In this document: positions 57,112 to 64,000 of the stretch, one piece after another
Layout: every line of letters starts with the position of its first letter
Numbering within the stretch: position 1 is the first letter of the stretch
Source: an uncultured Pelagibacteraceae bacterium
GTDB taxonomy: Bacteria > Pseudomonadota > Alphaproteobacteria > Pelagibacterales > Pelagibacteraceae
Length of the DNA stretch: 64,000 nucleotides
Assembly (NCBI GenBank): GCA_902596675.1
Contig: CACJUO010000003.1
Span: 1 to 64,000, forward strand
Direction: 5' to 3'
Notes under the pieces: model-generated
Databases searched by the model: none
What the model saw: only the letters and a program-made list of their open reading frames with translations
What the model was told of the DNA's origin: nothing
Program-made: the position numbers and the translations under genes

Positions 57112-58599
57112 ATGAAAAACATTTTAAAATTGATATCAATTTCATTGGTATCACTATTTGTAACATTTTCATTTGCCAATGCATCAAGTGGAGTTTTCAA
57201 GTTATCTCATGATCTTGGTTTTGGAAAAGATACAAATTTAGATGCAATTACTAAAGGAAGACTATTTCAAGTAGTAATAATGACTCAAAATCGTCTTGTT
57301 AGAAAAGATCTAAAAGGAGTTACTTCTCCAGAGTTAGCTACTGACTGGTCAGGTAACGCAGATGCAACAGAATGGACTTTTAATTTAAGAAAAGGTGTTA
57401 AATTCCACGATGGATCTGATTTTGATGCAGAGGATGTAAAATATTCTTTAATGAGAGTTAAAGATCCTGAAATTGGTTCGCCTGCTAAGAAGAGCATGAG
57501 TGCAGTAACAGATATTGAAGTTGTTGACTCACACACAGTAAAAATAAAGTTGAACACATCTTTCGCAGATTTTCCACTTTTACTAACTGATTATAGATTA
57601 AGAATGATACCAAATGGATCAGGTGATACTATTGGGAAAACAGGTATTGGAACTGGGCCGTTTATGGTTGATAAATTTGATGCAGAGGGAACAACAATCC
57701 TTAAAGCTAACCCAAATTATTGGGAAGGAGCACCAAAACTTGCCGAGGTACATGTAATAGCTATACCAGATGGTCAAGCTAGAATACAAGCCTTAATGAC
57801 AGGTCAAATAGATATGAATAGATATGTTCCATTCAATCAGAAAAAAATATTTGATGGAAATTCAAAATTTAACGTTTCAGTTATCCCTACAGGAAACTGG
57901 AGAGGTATGGTAATGAGAACTGATGTAGCCCCATTTGATGACCCTAGAGTAAGAAAGGCTGTCAGAATAGCTGTAGATAGACAAGAATTAGTTGATCTAG
58001 TTATGGCTGGAGCAGCAACTGTATCTTGCGATACTCCTGTTGCACCATCAGATCAATATAGAATGAAAAAGAATTGTCCACCACAACCAGCCACAGCAAA
58101 AAAATTACTTGCAGAGGCAGGTTACCCAGATGGTATTGATTTCACAATTCATGTATCTACAAAAGAACCAACTTGGCCAATTATTGCTGAAGTTTTACAA
58201 CAACAATTTGCTAAAGCTAATATCAGAGCAGATATTCAAATGACACCATCAAAAAGTTATTGGAATGAAACTTGGATGAAAAAGCCTGTAGCAATGACAC
58301 GTTGGAACGAAAGACCGGCAGATAGTATTTTGCATGAAGCTTATCATAGCGAAGCAAAATGGAACGAGTCATTCTATAAAAGTGCTTCTTTTGATAAGAA
58401 TTTAGCTGACGCAAGAGGTGAGTTAAAATTTAGTAAAAGAAAAGCAGCATATATCAATGCTCAGAAAACATTATGGGAAGAATCTGGAACAATGATTCCT
58501 TACCATGTGTCACGACTTGTTGTTACATCTTCTAGAGTGAAAAATCTTGACGAGGTTGAGTATTTTTCAATTAGATGGCACACAGTAAGTGTTCAGTAA
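57112..58599 (+). CDS. dppA: Family 5 (peptide-type) ABC substrate-binding protein
   Basis: Signal peptide; ELATDWSGNADATEWTFNLRKGVKFHDGSDFDAEDVKYSLMRVKDP. Confidence 0.87.
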   Translation: MKNILKLISISLVSLFVTFSFANASSGVFKLSHDLGFGKDTNLDAITKGRLFQVVIMTQNRLVRKDLKGVTSPELATDWSGNADATEWTFNLRKGVKFHDGSDFDAEDVKYSLMRVKDPEIGSPAKKSMSAVTDIEVVDSHTVKIKLNTSFADFPLLLTDYRLRMIPNGSGDTIGKTGIGTGPFMVDKFDAEGTTILKANPNYWEGAPKLAEVHVIAIPDGQARIQALMTGQIDMNRYVPFNQKKIFDGNSKFNVSVIPTGNWRGMVMRTDVAPFDDPRVRKAVRIAVDRQELVDLVMAGAATVSCDTPVAPSDQYRMKKNCPPQPATAKKLLAEAGYPDGIDFTIHVSTKEPTWPIIAEVLQQQFAKANIRADIQMTPSKSYWNETWMKKPVAMTRWNERPADSILHEAYHSEAKWNESFYKSASFDKNLADARGELKFSKRKAAYINAQKTLWEESGTMIPYHVSRLVVTSSRVKNLDEVEYFSIRWHTVSVQ

Positions 58600-58608
58600 T
58601 AACTTTTG

Positions 58609-58638
58609 TTTTACAGGCCTTTAAGTAGGCCTGTAAAA
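58609..58638 (+). other. Strong RNA hairpin without T-tract between dppA and dppB
   Basis: 12-bp perfect stem TTTTACAGGCCT (58609-58620)/AGGCCTGTAAAA (58627-58638), 6-nt loop TTAAGT; followed by CCACTTTCATTT. Confidence 0.8.
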
Positions 58639-58681
58639 CCACTTTCATTTCAAAATAAATAATTTAAAATTTAATATTGTT

Positions 58682-59638
58682 ATGCTTTTTTTAATTATAA
58701 AAAGAATTTTATTAGGTTTTATTACCTTATTTATTGTATCTATAATTACATTTGTTGGTACAGAAATTTTACCAGGGGATGCTTGTACAACCTATCTAGA
58801 AAGACAGGCTTTTGGCGAGCAATTAGAAGCTTGCTACAGGAGGCTCGGTTTAAATGTTCCAGCATATGAAAGATATGTATCATGGGCATTAAATGCTATT
58901 CAGGGAGACTTTGGTTATTCTTTAAGTGGAGAGATGCCAATCAAAGAGGTTTTAGGACCTAGAATTAAAAATTCACTAGTATTGGCATCAGCTGCAATTT
59001 TTATAGGTATTCCTATAGCTTTAATTTTAGGAATTATTACTGCTCTGTGGAGAGACAAGTTACCTGATGTAGCAATATCTACAGTAACAATATTTGCAAT
59101 GACTATTCCAGAATTTATTAGTGCTACTTTATTAATTTTAATTATTGCAATCTGGCTAGAGTGGTTGCCTGGTATTGTAATAGTTCCAACTGATGTATCT
59201 TTCCTAGAGTTGTTGCCAAATATAATTTTACCAGTTGTTGCTATAGCGATGATCATGACAGCTCACATGGCGCGAATGGTAAGATCTAGTGTCATTCAAG
59301 TAATGGCAAGTGAATATGTTCAAATGGCAATTCTTAAAGGAGTTCCTTATTGGAAAATGGTTTTCAAACATGTTTTACCAAATGCATTATTACCTGCTAT
59401 TAATGTCGTTGCCTTGACTATTGCATGGCTTTTAGGTGGAGTTGTAGTAACCGAAGTTGTATTTAATTACCCTGGTCTTGGAAGATTAGTTATTGAGTCA
59501 ATTTCAAACAGAGACTTACCAACAGTTCAAGCATTAGCAATAATTCTTGCATCTATCTATGTAAGTATAAATTTATTGGCAGATCTATTAACACTAATGC
59601 TTAACCCTAGATTAAAAACATTACAAATAAGAAAATAA
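58682..59638 (+). CDS. dppB: Peptide-type ABC permease (DppB-like)
   Basis: RILLGFITLFIVSIITFVGTEILPGDACTTYL, HVLPNALLPAINVVALTIAWLLGGVVVTEVVFNYPGLGRL. Confidence 0.88.
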   Translation: MLFLIIKRILLGFITLFIVSIITFVGTEILPGDACTTYLERQAFGEQLEACYRRLGLNVPAYERYVSWALNAIQGDFGYSLSGEMPIKEVLGPRIKNSLVLASAAIFIGIPIALILGIITALWRDKLPDVAISTVTIFAMTIPEFISATLLILIIAIWLEWLPGIVIVPTDVSFLELLPNIILPVVAIAMIMTAHMARMVRSSVIQVMASEYVQMAILKGVPYWKMVFKHVLPNALLPAINVVALTIAWLLGGVVVTEVVFNYPGLGRLVIESISNRDLPTVQALAIILASIYVSINLLADLLTLMLNPRLKTLQIRK

Positions 59639-59639
59639 T

Positions 59640-60533
59640 ATGAAATTGGATAATATTTATAAAGAAGAGAAGAAAAGCACTTATGCAAAATTATCTGAAA
59701 TTATAATTACAATGGCTTCAAAACCATCTGGACTTATCGGTCTTACTATTTTAGTTTTTCATATAATTCTTGCATTCATTAGCCCTTATATTGCGCCTCA
59801 TGATTTTAAAGCTATAGACCCAACCTTAATGCTTCAGGCGCCATCAGCTGAGTATTGGTTTGGAACAGACGATCTTGGAAGAGATGTTTTTACAAGAACA
59901 ATTTTAGGGGGGAGAACTGCTCTTACAATAACTTTCTTTGGATCTTTAATAGCACTACTGTGGGGTGGTCTTTTAGGAATATTTTGTGGATTGGTTGGAG
60001 GAAAAATTGACGATGTAGTTATGAGAATTGTAGATGCGTTCTTATCTATTCCATGGATATTAGCAATGTTGTTGATTGTGTCTTTGTTAGGTACATCTAC
60101 TGAAGTATTGATACCTGCTTTAGGTTTTTTTTATGGCAAAGGAATTGTACGAGTTGCGAGAGCAGCAACTCATGATGTTATCGCAAAAGACTTTATAGTA
60201 TCTGCAAGAGCGAGAGGACATAGTAATTTTGCAATTATTTGGAATGAAATAATTCCTAATGTAAGAGATGCAATCTTAGTTGAAGGTGCTATGCGATGGT
60301 CGTGGATGTTGCTTGGTTTTAGTTCTTTATCTTTTTTGGGTTTCGGGGTAAGTCCTCCAACACCAGATTGGGGATTAATGATATCAAATGCCAGAGGCTT
60401 GATGTCTTTTGCTTATTGGGCAGTAATAGCGCCAATAGTCGGATTAAGTAGTTTAATTATTGGTATCAATTTAACGGCTGATGCTTTTGCTAAGGCTTTA
60501 GGCATAGATAGATCAACTAAAGCTCCTGTTTAG
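59640..60533 (+). CDS. dppC: Peptide-type ABC permease (DppC-like)
   Basis: FGTDDLGRDVFTRTILGGRTAL, LSFLGFGVSPPTPDWGLMI. Confidence 0.9.
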   Translation: MKLDNIYKEEKKSTYAKLSEIIITMASKPSGLIGLTILVFHIILAFISPYIAPHDFKAIDPTLMLQAPSAEYWFGTDDLGRDVFTRTILGGRTALTITFFGSLIALLWGGLLGIFCGLVGGKIDDVVMRIVDAFLSIPWILAMLLIVSLLGTSTEVLIPALGFFYGKGIVRVARAATHDVIAKDFIVSARARGHSNFAIIWNEIIPNVRDAILVEGAMRWSWMLLGFSSLSFLGFGVSPPTPDWGLMISNARGLMSFAYWAVIAPIVGLSSLIIGINLTADAFAKALGIDRSTKAPV

Positions 60534-60535
60534 TT

Positions 60536-62560
60536 ATGACTGAAATGATACAAAAAGTAAAAAACTTATCTATTGGATTTAGAAGTAAAAAGGGCGAAGA
60601 AATATTAATTTTAAAAAATATAACTACAAATATTAAAAAAGGTGAGACAGTTGGAATAGTAGGGGAGTCTGGTTCTGGAAAAAGTACATTGGCATTAGCA
60701 ATGATGGGATATGTTAAGCATGGACTTTATACTATCGGAGGAGAATGTCAGTTTAATTCTTCAAATTTGCTTAAAATGAAAAGTAAAGATTTAGAAAAAA
60801 TCAGAGGCAGAAAGATAGCAATGATTCCACAAAACGCAGGTCAAGCTTTGACTCCAAACTTAAAGATAGGTTATCAAATTGATGAAGCTTTACAATTACA
60901 CTCAGATTTAGAGGAAAAAGAAAGGGAAAAAAAAATTTCTGAATTATTAAATAAAGTTCGACTTCCTTCACCAGAGACGATTGCGCTAAGATATCCTCAC
61001 GAACTCTCTGGAGGGCAACAACAGAGAGTCGCTGTTGCCATGGCATTAGCTGGCACACCAGATTTACTTCTTTTAGACGAACCTACAACAGGATTGGATG
61101 TAACAACACAAGCTCATGTTTTAGAACTTCTAAATTTTATCGCAAAAGATACTGGAACTTCAATGGTTTATGTAAGTCATGATTTAGGAGCAATTGCTCA
61201 AGTGAGTGATAGAATTATTGTTATGTATTCAGGAGAAATTGTTCTTGAAGGTCCATCAAGAGATATCCTTAAAAAACCAATTCATCCTTATACTCATGGA
61301 TTACTTAAATCTATCCCAAAATTGTCTTTAGCCGGTCTTCCAGAGTCAATGCCTGGTAGTCAACCTCAACCAGGCACAATTCAAGGTGGCTGTAGTTTTT
61401 TTGATAGATGCAACTTCTCAGATGAAAATTGTAAAAGTAATTCTCCTAAATTAGAATTTTTAAAGGATTTAAATACTAGTGTTAGATGTTTTAATTATGA
61501 AAAACTTGTGAACGAAAATCAGGTAAGCCAAACTATAAATAAAATTAAGAATAAATCACAAGATAAAGAAATATTAAATTTATCAGAAGTATCTATTAGT
61601 TATGCTAAACAAAAACTTTTAGACCAAGTTTTCAATAGAATTTCTGACGATAACCCAACAGTTAAAGATATAAATATTAATATCAAAAAGGGAGAGACTA
61701 TAGCTCTAGTAGGAGAATCAGGAAGCGGAAAGTCAACAATCCTAAAATCAATTGCTGGACTACTAAGAACCAAAGATGGACTAATAAGGTTTGATGAAAA
61801 TAGAAATTTATCATCTGATTTGAGAGAGAGAGATCCAAATGATTTAAGAATCATTCAATTAATATTTCAAAATCCAGATGAGTCTTTAAATCCAAACCAC
61901 ACAGTAGAAGAAATTATTGCACAACCTTTAAAATTATATTTTGGATTAAAAGGTGAAGAATTAAAAAAAAATATTATAGATCTTCTTCAAAAAGTAAGAC
62001 TTGGAGAATTTTATACGTCTAGATATCCAAGACAACTATCTGGTGGTGAAAAACAAAGAGTAGCGGTTGCAAGAGCTTTTGCTGCAAAACCAGATATTAT
62101 TTTATGTGATGAGGTAACATCTGCTTTAGATGTTTCTGTGCAAGCCGCAGTATTAAATTTATTACAACAACTAAAAGAAGATTTTGGAACTACATATATC
62201 TTTGTATCACATGATTTAGCGGTTGTAAGAGCTATAAGTGATAGAGTGGCTGTACTTTATCAAGGTAGACTTTGTGAAGTAGGACCTTCAAATGATGTCT
62301 ATAAGTTTCCATCTCACCCTTATACAGAAGTTTTGTTGGGCGCTGTCTTAGAGCCAGATCCAGATATAAAACCAAAATTAGTTGCTGAGGATATTGTTGA
62401 AGAAAGACCCCCTGAAAAAGGCTGCAGTTTTCAAGGAAGATGCTCAAGAATTGTTGGAGATATTTGCAAAAAAGAAATACCACCATGGCAATTAACTGAA
62501 AGCGGTAATGCTATCAGATGTCATATTCCTATTAAAGAATTACAAAAAGAACAATTTTAA
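60536..62560 (+). CDS. Fused peptide-type ABC ATPase (DppD-DppF fusion, two NBDs)
   Basis: Two Walker A (GESGSGKST twice), two LSGG (LSGGQQQRVAVAMALA; LSGGEKQRVAVARAFA), two Cys-rich oligo_HPY tails (GCSFFDRCNFSDENC; GCSFQGRCSRIVGDIC). Confidence 0.92.
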   Translation: MTEMIQKVKNLSIGFRSKKGEEILILKNITTNIKKGETVGIVGESGSGKSTLALAMMGYVKHGLYTIGGECQFNSSNLLKMKSKDLEKIRGRKIAMIPQNAGQALTPNLKIGYQIDEALQLHSDLEEKEREKKISELLNKVRLPSPETIALRYPHELSGGQQQRVAVAMALAGTPDLLLLDEPTTGLDVTTQAHVLELLNFIAKDTGTSMVYVSHDLGAIAQVSDRIIVMYSGEIVLEGPSRDILKKPIHPYTHGLLKSIPKLSLAGLPESMPGSQPQPGTIQGGCSFFDRCNFSDENCKSNSPKLEFLKDLNTSVRCFNYEKLVNENQVSQTINKIKNKSQDKEILNLSEVSISYAKQKLLDQVFNRISDDNPTVKDININIKKGETIALVGESGSGKSTILKSIAGLLRTKDGLIRFDENRNLSSDLRERDPNDLRIIQLIFQNPDESLNPNHTVEEIIAQPLKLYFGLKGEELKKNIIDLLQKVRLGEFYTSRYPRQLSGGEKQRVAVARAFAAKPDIILCDEVTSALDVSVQAAVLNLLQQLKEDFGTTYIFVSHDLAVVRAISDRVAVLYQGRLCEVGPSNDVYKFPSHPYTEVLLGAVLEPDPDIKPKLVAEDIVEERPPEKGCSFQGRCSRIVGDICKKEIPPWQLTESGNAIRCHIPIKELQKEQF

Positions 62561-62607
62561 AAGATTAAATTTATTATTTTAAAATTAATTAATTTGTGCT
62601 TAAATAA

Positions 62608-63177
62608 ATGAGTATGAAAAACAATTCTACATTAATAAAAAATTTACTATCAGATTTTAGAATAAATGCTTATTTTCAAAATATATCTTTAATGTTGATC
62701 GGTACATTAATTTTAGCATTTTCATCAAAAGTACAAGTGCCATTCTGGCCGGTGCCAATGACTATGCAAACATTTGCAGTATTTATAATTGGAATGACAT
62801 ATGGTTCTAAATTAGCTTTCTTCACACTTTTATTTTACTTATTTGAAGGAGCCCTTGGACTGCCAGTTTTTGCTAAAGGAGGAGGATTACTTTATTTAAC
62901 TGGACCTACGGCAGGATATCTTTATGGAATGACAATTGCTGCAGGAGTTATTGGTTACTTAGCTGAAAGAAACTTTAACGACTCATACTTTAAAAGTTTG
63001 ATTTCACTACTGATTGCAACTTCAATTATTTTTATAGTTGGGGTGGGTTATTTAGGCTCAGTTATTGGATATGACAAGGCACTTGCTGGTGGTTTATATC
63101 CTTTTTTACCAAGTGAATTGTTTAAAATTGCGCTAGCCGTTGCAATAATTCCTTCAATTACAAAAATTATTAGATAA
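62608..63177 (+). CDS. bioY: Biotin transporter S-component
   Basis: KVQVPFWPVPMTMQTFAVFIIGMTYGSKLA, YLFEGALGLPVFAKGGGLLYLTGPTAGYLYG. Confidence 0.9.
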   Translation: MSMKNNSTLIKNLLSDFRINAYFQNISLMLIGTLILAFSSKVQVPFWPVPMTMQTFAVFIIGMTYGSKLAFFTLLFYLFEGALGLPVFAKGGGLLYLTGPTAGYLYGMTIAAGVIGYLAERNFNDSYFKSLISLLIATSIIFIVGVGYLGSVIGYDKALAGGLYPFLPSELFKIALAVAIIPSITKIIR

Positions 63178-63199
63178 TCTATTAAAAGCTAATTTAAGG

Positions 63200-63227
63200 C
63201 TTTAAGTTGCTCTTAAAGAAGTTTTTT
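63200..63227 (+). terminator. Weak Rho-independent terminator after bioY
   Basis: CTTTAAG (63200-63206)/CTTAAAG (63212-63218), 5-nt loop, then AAGTTTTTT. Confidence 0.5.
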
Positions 63228-63249
63228 ACTATAAGCATTTATTCTTATT

Positions 63250-64000
63250 ATGAAAATTAATAAAGTTGTTGTAATAGGTTCTGGAACGATGGGCAGCGGA
63301 ATAGCAGCCCAACTATGTAATGCTAATATTCCAGTAACATTACTAGATTTAACAACAGAAATATCTGAGAAGGCTAGAGAAAGAATCCTAAAATCTAGAC
63401 CTCCTTTACTAATCGATAAATCAAAAATCAATAATATTAATGTTGGTAACATAAATGATAACTTTAATGAAGTTGGTGAGGCTGACTGGATTGTTGAAGC
63501 TGTTGTAGAACGAATTGATATTAAACATGATATTTACGAAAAAATTTTTAAAAAAAGAAAAAAAGGCTCAATTGTATCCTCAAATACATCTTCTATTCCA
63601 ATCAAAGTACTTTCTGAAAAACTTTCAAATGAACAAAAAAAAGACTTTTGTATAACTCACTTTTTTAATCCGGTAAGATATATGGACTTATTAGAAATTG
63701 TGAAAAATGAAAATAACGATTTAGAACAGATAAATTCACTTAAAAATTTTTGTGAAAAAGATTTAGGAAAAGGAACTTTAATTTGCAATGATACGCCAGG
63801 CTTCTTAGGAAATAGGATAGGTGTCTATGCCATGCAAGTAGCAATGACAGAAGCATTCAGAATGAAACTAACAATTGAGGAGGCAGATGCAGTTTTTGGT
63901 AGACCAATGGGAATACCAAAAACAGGCGTTTTTGGACTTTATGATTTGATTGGTATTGATTTAATGGCTGATGTTTTAAAAAGTTTTATAAAAGAGCTTC
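63250..64000 (+). CDS. 3-hydroxyacyl-CoA dehydrogenase (NAD-binding), truncated by right window edge; not in the supplied ORF track
   Basis: ATG at 63250, MKINKVVVIGSGTMGSGIAAQLCNANIPVTLLDL, SSNTSSIPI, ITHFFNPVRYMDLLEIV, NDTPGFLGNRIG. Confidence 0.88.
   Translation, partial: MKINKVVVIGSGTMGSGIAAQLCNANIPVTLLDLTTEISEKARERILKSRPPLLIDKSKINNINVGNINDNFNEVGEADWIVEAVVERIDIKHDIYEKIFKKRKKGSIVSSNTSSIPIKVLSEKLSNEQKKDFCITHFFNPVRYMDLLEIVKNENNDLEQINSLKNFCEKDLGKGTLICNDTPGFLGNRIGVYAMQVAMTEAFRMKLTIEEADAVFGRPMGIPKTGVFGLYDLIGIDLMADVLKSFIKEL

Noticed and set aside
58915-59256. 113-aa minus-strand ORF opposite dppB
   Set aside because: Antisense shadow of a strongly conserved permease.
1-64000. CRISPR arrays, transposases, integrases, prophage genes, rRNA
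   Set aside because: No direct-repeat arrays or relevant protein signatures seen; tRNA genes not noticed by eye but a tRNAscan would be needed to exclude one in the few intergenic gaps.

Overview
This is a dense (~95% coding), low-GC window whose gene content and AT-rich style fit a streamlined marine alphaproteobacterium (SAR11/HIMB59/AEGEAN-like; taxonomy is inferred). It contains about 57 protein-coding genes. I saw no rRNA, CRISPR array, mobile element or recognisable transcription-factor gene, and no tRNA on reading. Five ABC import systems are present: branched-chain amino acid type (livGFHM + livK), betaine/carnitine type (proV, proX, fused proW-proW, second proV), polyamine type (potA-potD-potB-potC) and peptide type (dppA-B-C-DF fusion), plus BioY, LysE and five EamA/DMT permeases. 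Catabolic genes fill the gaps. The best-supported system is an L-carnitine/gamma-butyrobetaine to glycine betaine route: BBOX-like dioxygenase, carnitine dehydrogenase, dehydrocarnitine cleavage enzyme (BKACE) and betainyl-CoA-type thioesterase next to the betaine-type transporter. Two tightly packed operons look undescribed: (i) LLM flavin oxidoreductase / Xsc-like TPP enzyme / DUF1185 / alpha-beta hydrolase / ALDH / DMT (5.5-12.1 kb); (ii) GcvT-like / peptidase E / FMN hydroxy-acid oxidase / TPP enzyme / transthyretin-like / DmdA-like / thiolase (49.5-57.0 kb), divergent from a peptide-type ABC transporter. Regulatory observations include hairpins downstream of all four substrate-binding-protein genes, two genes whose start codon directly abuts a terminator T-tract, and a 10-bp perfect palindrome in the leader of operon (i). 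All family calls were made by eye from translated motifs; no database search was run.
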